Positions 25,018 to 33,371 of a DNA stretch of 64,000 nt are shown one piece after another (position 1 is the first letter of the stretch; each line of letters opens with the position of its first letter). Both the position numbers and the translations under genes were made by a program. The DNA is from Candidatus Enterococcus moelleringii (lineage in GTDB: Bacteria; Bacillota; Bacilli; Lactobacillales; Enterococcaceae), in NCBI RefSeq assembly GCF_017377575.1, contig NZ_JAFREM010000018.1, forward strand, positions 186,001 to 250,000, given 5' to 3'. Under the pieces are notes generated by a model. It saw only the letters and a list, made by a program, of their open reading frames with translations, did no database searches and was not told the origin of the DNA.

Positions 25018-25720
25018 CTTTAAGTGTCACTCCAATCCCACAACCTAATAAAGTTGAAATAATGACCGCCAACTCTGCTGAAACGACAGCCATCAGCAGG
25101 TACAAAGAAACCGCGGTAACGACTAAAATAATAACCGTCTTGTTCTTTTGAAATTTCAAGGGCAGTTGTACTTGGAACAAAAACAACCCTAAAAACATCG
25201 CCGTTAAGGCAAAATCCAAGCCCAATACATTTGGATCAGGAATGAAGTTCCCCAGCATCGCCCCAATGACGGTAGCCAAAATCCAAGTAGCGTAAGCAGT
25301 AATGTTCAGTCCATGGGTCCAACGACTGGACACGGCCGGCCGCTGCGCTAAAGTAGCCATCAAGACACCATAAGATTCATCCGTAAGCAAGGTGCCGATG
25401 CCGATTCCATTTAAAAGCGAATCCTTTTTAAAATGATTCGCCACCGAAAGGCTCATTAGAAAGTGTCGCAGGTTCACTAAAAACACTGTAAAAACCACTG
25501 AAGGAATCGGTGCACCAATGGCGAGCAAGCCGCAAATAATAAACTGCGCACTGCCGGCATAAACCACCACCGACATGAGAAAGACTTGCCAAACGGCTAA
25601 ACCGATTGCTTTTCCCACGATACCCATGGCAATCCCAATCCCTAAATAGCCCATGATCGTCGGGATACACGCTTTTACCCCTTCATTAAACGTTTGAACC
25701 CCATCCAGCTTTTCCTCCAT
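25010..25720 (-). CDS. azlC: AzlC-family branched-chain amino-acid exporter
   Basis: A 236-residue membrane protein with the AzlC pattern: GVKACIPTIMGYLGIGIAMG, VVYAGSAQFIICGLLAIGAP and VFLVNLRHFLMSLSVANHF. The start is taken at ATG 25720 with AGGTG upstream; an earlier ATG at 25738 is possible. It is translationally coupled to azlD. Confidence 0.9.
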   Translation of the reverse strand: MEEKLDGVQTFNEGVKACIPTIMGYLGIGIAMGIVGKAIGLAVWQVFLMSVVVYAGSAQFIICGLLAIGAPIPSVVFTVFLVNLRHFLMSLSVANHFKKDSLLNGIGIGTLLTDESYGVLMATLAQRPAVSSRWTHGLNITAYATWILATVIGAMLGNFIPDPNVLGLDFALTAMFLGLFLFQVQLPLKFQKNKTVIILVVTAVSLYLLMAVVSAELAVIISTLLGCGIGVTLKDE

Positions 25721-25868
25721 AACAACACCTGCTCTCATACATTTCTAATAATAGTAATCAAAAAGTGTTCTCTTTACAAGCCTTTTCCTATCTAATAGTG
25801 AGAAAAACCAGAAAAAATTTCAGTTTTATGAATGGCTGTTTTATAATAGAGGAGAGGGGGCAATTACA

Positions 25869-26297
25869 ATGAGAGAAGAATATAAAAATATCTTGGTAGC
25901 AGTGGACGGATCAGAGCAGGCGAAGAAGACGTTTGAAGAAGCAGTTGAGGTGGCTAAACGGAATAAGGGCATGCTGACGATCCTGTCAGTGGTGGATAAC
26001 AAGTATTCCTTTGGCGACCCATCTTTTATCAATGACGCACTTAAATTTCATATGAATAATGCGGAGATCGAAATCGATACCTTGTTGAGCGGCAGCGAAG
26101 AATTGCCAGAAAAATACGAAACGTCTATTTTATCCGGCAGTCCTAAAAGAAAGATTGTTGAGTATGCGAAAAACCACAACATTGATTTGATCATGTTGGG
26201 ATCCACCGGTGTTGGAGCCATCGAGAAGGCTATAATCGGTTCAACGTCATCTTACGTAGTCAATCATGCCAGCTGTAATGTGATGGTGGTCAAGTAG
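25869..26297 (+). CDS. UspA-family universal stress protein
   Basis: A 142-residue protein starting YKNILVAVDGSEQAKKTFEE and ending with the nucleotide-binding motif GSTGVGAIEKAIIGSTSSYV (G-2x-G-9x-G-S/T), so the ATP-binding type. A GAGGGGG ribosome site precedes it. Role in stress survival is inferred from family. Confidence 0.9.
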   Translation: MREEYKNILVAVDGSEQAKKTFEEAVEVAKRNKGMLTILSVVDNKYSFGDPSFINDALKFHMNNAEIEIDTLLSGSEELPEKYETSILSGSPKRKIVEYAKNHNIDLIMLGSTGVGAIEKAIIGSTSSYVVNHASCNVMVVK

Positions 26298-26308
26298 TTG
26301 GAAACAAC

Positions 26309-26340
26309 AAAAGAAGATTGACCAACGTCAATCTTCTTTT
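26309..26340. terminator. bidirectional terminator
   Basis: AAAAGAAGATTGAC pairs with GTCAATCTTCTTTT around CAAC, between convergent genes. Confidence 0.85.
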
Positions 26341-26804
26341 ATAATGATCTCCAATTTACTGCCATCATTAAGATGAGCAGTTAAGAAAACGGCCAATTCC
26401 TCTAAGGAACGGTCGAAGGACATCGCAGGCCCTCGACGTCCATTTCGGAAAAAGTTCATTTTAATCGGCTGATTTTCTTCCACCAGCAAGACTATTTTTT
26501 CAATCGATGCATAGGGAATGCCACGATTGTCCAGGCTGAACATCACGATGCTGCTTTCGGATAAGCCTTTTTTGTCCATCAAAAAACTTAGGACGACTAA
26601 AGCCGCGAAAACAGTTTGCAGCCGCCCGTCTAAATCAGTCAGGCCAGCAAAGCCGGAGACACCAATCAGCAGGGCAATTAATGGGTAAAACCAATAACGA
26701 TTTTTGTTGACGTGGGACGGGATCACTACCGACCGACGTACTAATAGTAAATAGATAAACAATACCAGGGTAAAGGCACCTAGTAATATAGTGAACACAC
26801 TCAA
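26328..26804 (-). CDS. membrane protein, function unknown
   Basis: A 158-residue protein with an N-terminal membrane segment (about 4-22), two more (about 41-60 and 66-80), and a C-terminal soluble part rich in beta strands (IPYASIEKIVLLVEENQPIK). It starts with TTG, supported by AGAAGG 9 bases upstream. It is 13 bases after the small gene at 26818-27021, so both form one operon. No family recognised. Confidence 0.55.
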   Translation of the reverse strand: MSVFTILLGAFTLVLFIYLLLVRRSVVIPSHVNKNRYWFYPLIALLIGVSGFAGLTDLDGRLQTVFAALVVLSFLMDKKGLSESSIVMFSLDNRGIPYASIEKIVLLVEENQPIKMNFFRNGRRGPAMSFDRSLEELAVFLTAHLNDGSKLEIIIKED

Positions 26805-26817
26805 TGATATCAGCCTT

Positions 26818-27021
26818 CTACTTAGTAGTGAAGCTAGAATATTTTGCCACTACCATATTTGATTTATCTTCCCTTAGTTCCTCATCGATTTGATCGCAAG
26901 CGTTAATCCGAATAACTGCACAATTCGCCATTTTCGAAACAACTTCTCCTTCGACTGCTTTTTCAAATCCGATGGGGTGACAAAGATATACCTTCCCTAA
27001 TTCAATCTCTTCTTCTTTCAT
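26818..27021 (-). CDS. hypothetical protein
   Basis: About 67 residues, acidic, with a predicted small beta-rich fold (LGKVYLCHPIGFEKAVEGEV). The ATG at 27021 has GGAGGG 7 bases upstream, which decides this start over the earlier in-frame one. Upstream partner of the membrane protein. Confidence 0.5.
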   Translation of the reverse strand: MKEEEIELGKVYLCHPIGFEKAVEGEVVSKMANCAVIRINACDQIDEELREDKSNMVVAKYSSFTTK

Positions 27022-27183
27022 ACACAAGCCCTCCAGTATCGACAATATTTTGTGGGTCTAGCTTTTGGATCAATGTTAAAGGCAATTATACCCAACTATG
27101 TAAAAGTTTACAATCATCAACCACTAGAAATATTCGTAAAATTTGTTAATATTCGTTAAAATAATAAGAGAGGAGGAGTTTAT

Positions 27184-27714
27184 ATGAGTGCTTTCATGGA
27201 TTCATTAAGGCGGTACAGCTATTTCAGAGGGATTGTTTACTTGCTATTAGGCATTGCAATTCTCATTTCACCGCAATTGGTATTTGATACTTTAGTCTAC
27301 ATTATTTTTCTATATGTAGCAGTTTTAGGCGTTTTGCAAATTGTCAGCGGCTTTCGCAACCGTCAGGCGGATGGAGGATGGGGGCCAGGACTTTCCGGTG
27401 GGATTGTCATGCTGGTAGTGGCCTTCTTTATTCTGTACTTTGCCCGCGGTATCGTCAGCATTTTACCGATGTTCTTAGGGTTTATTGTACTAATCTTTGG
27501 AATTGGCAAGTTTATGCAAAACTGGGATGCCCGCAAACGCGGCTTTTCCACGACTGGCGATCTAGTTTACAGCGGCATAATGGTTTTAGCCGGGATTCTA
27601 TTATTGTTCAATCCTTTTAACAGTTTGATGCTGCTATTCCGTATTTTTGGTTTCTTATTAATTACCATGAGTATCGCTGAAATACGCGACGCCAGAAGAT
27701 TACGCGACAAGTAA
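27184..27714 (+). CDS. HdeD-like (DUF308) membrane protein
   Basis: A 176-residue protein with about six hydrophobic segments and the HdeD/DUF308 pattern (YFRGIVYLLLGIAILISPQL at the start; LVYSGIMVLAGILLLFNPF later). GAGGAGGAG precedes the ATG. Members are linked to acid or envelope stress but the function is not settled. The next gene follows at 25 bases. Confidence 0.75.
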   Translation: MSAFMDSLRRYSYFRGIVYLLLGIAILISPQLVFDTLVYIIFLYVAVLGVLQIVSGFRNRQADGGWGPGLSGGIVMLVVAFFILYFARGIVSILPMFLGFIVLIFGIGKFMQNWDARKRGFSTTGDLVYSGIMVLAGILLLFNPFNSLMLLFRIFGFLLITMSIAEIRDARRLRDK

Positions 27715-27739
27715 ACCGATTTTGCAAGGAGCTTAAAGA

Positions 27740-28138
27740 ATGAACACGGCAACAGAACTTTATCAATTTAGTAAGAAGTATCAAATTAATTATAATACCA
27801 AGGAACAAAAAGGGATTGAGCTGTTTGATCGATTTCTGAAGGAATATCCCAAGGTCAATTTCAGCTTTTCCTTTATCGGCTTCCATCAGTACAAAAGTTT
27901 TAAAAATCATGAAGGGCTGACAGGCTACGGCATATCCGGCAACATGCTGTATACCGTCAGCCGCAAAAACAGCTACCAATACAATCTCTATCAATGCAAA
28001 TCCATCACCGGTCAAAAGAAAATGAACGGCATCTATCTAACGCTGGAATTTGAAAAAGAAACGGTGATTATTAATATCGGCTTTGCCGATGGGGACCTGG
28101 TATTGGCTGCTTTAAAGCAAAGCAGCGGAAAAGACTAA
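27740..28138 (+). CDS. hypothetical protein
   Basis: A 132-residue soluble protein, basic and rich in Tyr/Lys (KSFKNHEGLTGYGISGNMLY). AAGGAG precedes the ATG. It probably shares a transcript with the HdeD-like gene. No family recognised. Confidence 0.5.
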   Translation: MNTATELYQFSKKYQINYNTKEQKGIELFDRFLKEYPKVNFSFSFIGFHQYKSFKNHEGLTGYGISGNMLYTVSRKNSYQYNLYQCKSITGQKKMNGIYLTLEFEKETVIINIGFADGDLVLAALKQSSGKD

Positions 28139-28186
28139 TTGCTTGAAGAATAAAAGAATCAGCGTTATACTTTCTTTTGTTCTCAC

Positions 28187-28259
28187 TGGGATATAGCCAA
28201 ATTGGTAAGGCACCTGACTCTGAATCAGGCAATTACAGGTTCGAACCCTGTTATCCCAA
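28187..28259 (+). tRNA. tRNA-Gln (anticodon CTG)
   Basis: A complete cloverleaf: acceptor TGGGATA with TATCCCA, D arm with GCCAAATTGGTAAGGC, anticodon stem CCTGA/TCAGG holding loop CTCTGAA (CTG at positions 34-36), and T arm ACAGGTTCGAACCCTGT. It stands alone, with a terminator after it. Confidence 0.93.
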
Positions 28260-28296
28260 TAGTGAATTAGTCTTAATATTAGAATATTTATTGAGG

Positions 28297-28327
28297 GACT
28301 CTATCTTTGTTGATAGGGTCTTTTTTA
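28297..28327 (+). terminator. terminator after tRNA-Gln
   Basis: GACTCTATC pairs with GATAGGGTC, followed by seven T. Confidence 0.75.
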
Positions 28328-28345
28328 TTACAAAAACGACAAAAA

Positions 28346-28388
28346 AACCTCTCAAAAGCCAAATGTATGAGCCGGCTTTTGAGAGGTT
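28346..28388 (-). terminator. terminator of the nitroreductase gene
   Basis: AACCTCTCAAAAGCC pairs with GGCTTTTGAGAGGTT; on the minus strand a T run follows. Confidence 0.8.
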
Positions 28389-28418
28389 AATCGTGTTTCT
28401 TCTATTATAAAGGTAATA

Positions 28419-29015
28419 TTAGCGAATCACACGGAAGCGAACATCGTCTGCTAGATATTCTTTTTCGCCAGGTTCGCCTTCTTTTGAACCGAAGACTAAT
28501 TGAGAACGCAATTCCCAATTTGCTGGGATGTCCCATTCTTTAGCAACTGCTGCGTCAATTACTGGGTTATAATGTTGCAAGTTAGCACCAAGTCCAGCTT
28601 CTTCTAAAGCAGTCCAAGTGTTAGCAGTCGCAATCCCGTTAGATTGTTCTGCCCAAACTGGGAAGTTATCAGCATATAATGCAAATTCGTCTTGCAAATG
28701 TTTCACAGTATCTGTTTCTTTGAAGAATAAAACAGTACCGAACCCATTTTTGAAGCCTTCTAATTTCTGTTGCGTATTAGGAAATGCTTCTGGCGGTGTC
28801 AAAGGTTTTAACGCTTCTTCCACGATTGCCCATAATTTTTCGTGAGCTTCGCCCAAAAGGATAACTGCGCGTGGTGATTGTGCATTAAAGGCTGTAGGAC
28901 TTTGCTTCACAGCTTCCTTCACGACACCTGCGATTTCATCTTCTGATAAGTTCACGTTGCGTCCTAATGCGTAAAAAGAACGACGATTTTTCAATGATTC
29001 CAAGAATGTAGTCAT
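28419..29015 (-). CDS. nitroreductase-family oxidoreductase
   Basis: A 198-residue flavoprotein of the oxygen-insensitive nitroreductase family (YtjD/HBN1-like): FLESLKNRRSFYALGRNVNL, QSPTAFNAQSPRAVILLGE (FMN-binding region), and a late KYxADDV-like tail EKEYLADDVRFRV. The start ATG 29015 follows GGTGG at 8 bases. Reduces nitro compounds or quinones with NAD(P)H; physiological substrate unknown. Confidence 0.88.
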   Translation of the reverse strand: MTTFLESLKNRRSFYALGRNVNLSEDEIAGVVKEAVKQSPTAFNAQSPRAVILLGEAHEKLWAIVEEALKPLTPPEAFPNTQQKLEGFKNGFGTVLFFKETDTVKHLQDEFALYADNFPVWAEQSNGIATANTWTALEEAGLGANLQHYNPVIDAAVAKEWDIPANWELRSQLVFGSKEGEPGEKEYLADDVRFRVIR

Positions 29016-29189
29016 AAATAATTCCACCTTTTTTGTTTGTCTGTTACAAGAAGCACTATATCATCTTACAAAAAGTAAGGAAAGAAATATGCTCAGCAAG
29101 AAAGTAATTTTTTTTAAAAGCAGAGTTAAAACATCGCAATTCTAAAAGACTATGGTAAACTTATCCTATGAAATAGTTGGAGGAACCTC

Positions 29190-29732
29190 ATGAAAGCAAA
29201 AGAACTAGTAAAAACAATCCTTTATTTTGTCATATTGGCGGCAATCCTGTTTGGCCTTCGTCAATTTGTGTTTACGCCCGTTGTAGTCAAAGGCGACTCA
29301 ATGGATCCGACACTAATTGATGGCGAACGTGTCATTGCTTTGAAAAATACCGATGTGCAGCGATTTGACATTATCACTTTCCCAGCACCAGATGATCCAG
29401 GGAAAAACTATATTAAACGAGTAATCGGTTTGCCTGGCGACACGGTAGAATATCGCGATGACCAGCTGTATGTGAATGGCGACCAAGTGGAGGAACCTTA
29501 CCTTGATGAGTACAAGGACGATTTAACCGATGGACAACCGTTGACCGGCGACTTTAACTTAGAGAAGCTGTTCGGTGCCGAAAAAGTTCCAGAAGGTGAG
29601 CTGTTCGTCTTAGGTGACAATCGACGCATCTCCAAAGACAGCCGAATTATCGGAATGATCAACGAAAGTGATGTAATGGCTGATGTGAAATTTGTCTTCT
29701 GGCCAATTAATCGAATCGGAACCATAGACTAG
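29190..29732 (+). CDS. lepB: signal peptidase I
   Basis: A 180-residue type I signal peptidase of the Gram-positive SipS kind: one N-terminal TM (about 10-28), catalytic Ser in VKGDSMDPTL (Ser near 43), catalytic Lys in NYIKRVIGLPGDT (Lys near 83) and the C-terminal box GDNRRISKDSR. GGAGG precedes the start. It cleaves signal peptides of exported proteins at the outer face of the membrane. Confidence 0.95.
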   Translation: MKAKELVKTILYFVILAAILFGLRQFVFTPVVVKGDSMDPTLIDGERVIALKNTDVQRFDIITFPAPDDPGKNYIKRVIGLPGDTVEYRDDQLYVNGDQVEEPYLDEYKDDLTDGQPLTGDFNLEKLFGAEKVPEGELFVLGDNRRISKDSRIIGMINESDVMADVKFVFWPINRIGTID

Positions 29733-29754
29733 CAGATTTGCTAGTCTTTTTTTT
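29727..29754 (+). terminator. terminator of the signal peptidase gene
   Basis: GACTAGCA pairs with TGCTAGTC around a short loop, then a run of eight T. Confidence 0.85.
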
Positions 29755-29897
29755 CGGGAAATTTCATGATTCAACCATTTGGGGTCTGATTTATGATCAT
29801 TTTTCAACACAAAAGTATAGCAGGGTTAACAAAGCCTTTCTTGCAGTTTTTTGTTATAATAAAGCCAGACCATTCATTGCAGAAATGAGGGATAAAG

Positions 29898-32800
29898 ATG
29901 TCATTACAATTTTTACTAGGTACGGGACAGAATAACGCACATGAAAAAATGGTAGACACGGCGCAGCAATGGTTAGCAGCTGATCAGGAAAACCGGGTCT
30001 TTTTCATTGTGCCTAACTATAATAAATTCGAACAAGAAATACAGCTGCTGGAAACCATGAAAACCGGCAAAGAATACAGCTCGATACGGGCGCAGGTTTT
30101 CAGTTTTGAGCGATTAGCCTGGTATTTTTTGCAAAAACAAGGAAAAATTCCCGGCAACGTGTTGTCGGATTCAGGGAATGCCATGATTTTGCGCAAGGTC
30201 TTGCAAGAGCAGCGGGAAAAGCTGGTCATCTTCCGTGGCGAGACCAATAAAACCGGCTTTATTCAACAGCTGGTGCAATTTTATCAGGAAATGCAGATCG
30301 GCAATGTGTCGGTGGAGGACCTGTCTCAAATCCACGGCAATCAAGATGAGCAGCTAAAGCTGGAAGATTTGCGACTGATCTATCAAGAATACGAACAAGC
30401 CTTACTTAAGCATCAGGTGAAAAATGAAGATCCGCTGTTACTGTTGCAGAGTCTGTTGCAGGATCAATCCATCAAAAACAGTCTTTTTATCTTGAGCGGG
30501 TTCAGCCGCTTTAACGCGCGGGAGTTAAACATTCTTTCTACTTTGATGAACTGTGGGAATCTGCTGGTGTCATTGGAGCTGGATCGCAGTTATCCCAACG
30601 AAGAACCCCATCCGCTGAATCTATTTGCCGATGCCGGCAAGTCTTATTTCCAATTGAAGCAGCTGGCGGATCAGCAGCAATTACCTGTTCTGCATGATCT
30701 GAAAGCTGAAATGAAAAATACTCAATTAAATCAACTAAGCCAATTTTGGCAAGGGAAAAAAGTACCGAAACTGGGTGAAAGTTCAGCTATTGCCATTTGG
30801 CAGCAGTTGAGTCCAGCGGATGAAGTTCGGCATGTCGGTAATGAAATTCGCCGCTTAGTGGCTGAAGAAGGCTATCGCTATAAGGACATTCAAGTATTAA
30901 TCCGTAATTTCGACTGCTACAGCAGCATTTTACCTTCACTATTCGAACAGCTGGAGATTCCATATTATCTGGATGAAACGCAAAAAATGGTGAGCCACCC
31001 GTTAGTTGAATTCCTGCAGGCCCTGTTTTTGGTGGATGCATATCACTACCGAATCACCGATGTGTTTCGCCTGTTGCGCACAGAGTTGTTTGTGCCCTTT
31101 GACTGGAAGGAAGAACGGACGCCTTCTTTAATAGAGCTAAGAGAGAAGATTGACCAAACGGAAAATGTTTGTTTAGCTTACAACTTCCGCGGCAGCTTCT
31201 GGACCAAAGATGAAGACTGGGTTTTCGTGGACTACGATTTTGAAGAAGAAAGCTTTAATGATGCCACAGCATTACAAACAGTAGCTAATGAAATTCGCCG
31301 CATGGTTCAGGCATACTTGCCGGACTTCTTTGCGAAGATCAAAAAAGCCGAAAATGGATTTGCAGCAGCCAAGCAATTTTATCAATTAATGGAAGACGTC
31401 GGCATCAAGCGCCAGTTATTATATTGGCGGGATCAGGAAGTTGAAAAAGGCAACCTGGAAAAAGCCCGCAATCATGAGCAAACCTGGCAAGCCTTGATGG
31501 ATCTGCTGGATGAGTATGTCTTGATTTACGGTGAAAGCCCATTTGTCTGGGAAGACTTCCAAGAGATCTTTTTAGCCGGATTGACTAACTTAACCTATGG
31601 GAAAATTCCAACTGCCATTGACCAAGTGAAAGTAAACAATCTGGAGCTGGCTCGAACAGACCAAGCGAAGGTAACATTTGCGATTGGGCTAAATGACCAA
31701 GAGTTTCCTGCCCGTTTCGATGACCGGGGTCTATTATCACCAGAAGAACGGGAAGGGATAAACGCGGAGTTAGAGGAAGGCAAGTTCTTGCCAGAAAACA
31801 ACAGCTCCAACGTTAATCGCGAGCCGTTTTTAGCTTATCATGTCTTTTTATCTGGCAGTGAAAAGCTTTATCTGACAGTGGCCACCACAATTGATGGAGA
31901 AAAACAGCTAGCTATTTCACCATTTTTACGTCGGGTTAGTGAAGGTTTAAGCATTCCGATTCAACACTTTAGCGGATTGAATTTAACTACCATGCCGGAG
32001 AATTATGTCGGTAGTCTGCGAACACTCTTGTCTGATTTGATTCATCTCAACCGCCTATCGCTGGATCGAGCAGAACCGATGCTGTCTGGCTGGCGGCAAT
32101 TGATGCATTTTATCGAAACGACTGAATTAGCTGGTTTGACCAAACGAGTTTTCTCTAGTTTGGAAGCTTTGAATATCCCGCAAGCACTGCAGCCAAAAAC
32201 GGCTGAAAAGCTATACGGAAAGAATCTGTATGTTTCAGTGTCGCGAATTGAAAATTTCTATAATTGCCAGTATAAATATTTCGCCCAGTTCGGTTTGGGC
32301 TTAAAAGAACGAACGATTTACGGCTTAACGCCAGCTGCGGCTGGGGATTTCTACCACGAAGCGTTGGACCGCTTTTTCCGTATGATCCATCAGTTAGGTC
32401 TAAAACTAATTGATTTAAACGAGGAACAGCGGGCGCAGCTAGCCGATCAAGTCTTAAAGGAAATCTTTGGCGAAGTAAAATTTGCGATTTTATCCAGTTC
32501 GGCGCGCATGAACTATATTCGCTACCAGTTGGCTCAAACGATTCAAAAAGTTAGCTGGGGCCTAGTGCAGCAAAGTCTGAAAACCAACCTGCGACCAGAA
32601 CGAACTGAAGTCTTGTTTGGTTCCTTGGCAGGCGAGAAGGGGATTCCAGGGATTCAGTTACCGTTGAAAAATGGAGGCGAGCTGGCAGTCCGCGGAAAAA
32701 TCGACCGTTTGGATCAAATTCATGGCGACAACACCGACTGGCTCAGTGTAGTAGATTACAAATCCAGCGACCGCAGCTTTAATGTAGTGGATGCCTATTA

Positions 32801-33371
32801 CGGAATCGCGATGCAGCTGATTACTTATCTGGACGTGGCCGTTAGCGACTTTAGTCTGACTAGCGATAAGCTGATTAAGCCGGCGGGTGCTTATTACCTG
32901 CATGTCCACAATCCGGTCTTGACCGATCCGAAAGATTTGGAGCGGCAAACTTTAAAGGCCTACAAGTACGACGGTTTGTTTGCCAAAGATGCCGAACTGT
33001 TTGAAGAAATGGACCACAGCTTAGAAGACAAAGAAAACTCCCTGCTGTTCCCATTGCGCAAGGATGCCAAAGGCCATATTGCGCCAGCCGGACCTTCCAA
33101 GGATAAATTCTACGATCAGGCGGAAATTGACCTGTTGCGGGAATACAACCGCAAGAAAATTCAAGCGGCTGGCAACGAGATTTTGTCAGGTGAGGTCAAA
33201 CTCAATCCAGCATTTAAGGATACGAAACGAATAGCCTGCCAATATTGTCCTTTCCGCAGCGTCTGCAAATTTGACGTAATGCTGAAGGAAAACAATTACC
33301 ACCGCCTAGAAAAAATGCCGCGGGAAGAAGTCTTGAAACGAATGGAGGAAGAATTACATGACCCAGAATAA
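29898..33371 (+). CDS. rexB: ATP-dependent nuclease subunit B (RexB/AddB)
   Basis: An 1157-residue subunit of the RexAB double-strand-break repair nuclease. The N-terminal helicase-like half has no intact Walker A (LGTGQNNAHE), as is usual for RexB. The C-terminal nuclease domain carries GKIDRLDQIHG and VVDYKSS, and four Cys for the iron-sulfur staple (one in ENFYNCQYKYF, then CQYCPFRSVC). It overlaps rexA by 14 bases, so the two are co-translated. Confidence 0.94.
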   Translation: MSLQFLLGTGQNNAHEKMVDTAQQWLAADQENRVFFIVPNYNKFEQEIQLLETMKTGKEYSSIRAQVFSFERLAWYFLQKQGKIPGNVLSDSGNAMILRKVLQEQREKLVIFRGETNKTGFIQQLVQFYQEMQIGNVSVEDLSQIHGNQDEQLKLEDLRLIYQEYEQALLKHQVKNEDPLLLLQSLLQDQSIKNSLFILSGFSRFNARELNILSTLMNCGNLLVSLELDRSYPNEEPHPLNLFADAGKSYFQLKQLADQQQLPVLHDLKAEMKNTQLNQLSQFWQGKKVPKLGESSAIAIWQQLSPADEVRHVGNEIRRLVAEEGYRYKDIQVLIRNFDCYSSILPSLFEQLEIPYYLDETQKMVSHPLVEFLQALFLVDAYHYRITDVFRLLRTELFVPFDWKEERTPSLIELREKIDQTENVCLAYNFRGSFWTKDEDWVFVDYDFEEESFNDATALQTVANEIRRMVQAYLPDFFAKIKKAENGFAAAKQFYQLMEDVGIKRQLLYWRDQEVEKGNLEKARNHEQTWQALMDLLDEYVLIYGESPFVWEDFQEIFLAGLTNLTYGKIPTAIDQVKVNNLELARTDQAKVTFAIGLNDQEFPARFDDRGLLSPEEREGINAELEEGKFLPENNSSNVNREPFLAYHVFLSGSEKLYLTVATTIDGEKQLAISPFLRRVSEGLSIPIQHFSGLNLTTMPENYVGSLRTLLSDLIHLNRLSLDRAEPMLSGWRQLMHFIETTELAGLTKRVFSSLEALNIPQALQPKTAEKLYGKNLYVSVSRIENFYNCQYKYFAQFGLGLKERTIYGLTPAAAGDFYHEALDRFFRMIHQLGLKLIDLNEEQRAQLADQVLKEIFGEVKFAILSSSARMNYIRYQLAQTIQKVSWGLVQQSLKTNLRPERTEVLFGSLAGEKGIPGIQLPLKNGGELAVRGKIDRLDQIHGDNTDWLSVVDYKSSDRSFNVVDAYYGIAMQLITYLDVAVSDFSLTSDKLIKPAGAYYLHVHNPVLTDPKDLERQTLKAYKYDGLFAKDAELFEEMDHSLEDKENSLLFPLRKDAKGHIAPAGPSKDKFYDQAEIDLLREYNRKKIQAAGNEILSGEVKLNPAFKDTKRIACQYCPFRSVCKFDVMLKENNYHRLEKMPREEVLKRMEEELHDPE

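Noticed and set aside
28177-28410. 77-codon frame over the tRNA-Gln gene
   Set aside because: It overlaps the complete tRNA cloverleaf and two terminators, so it is a chance frame.
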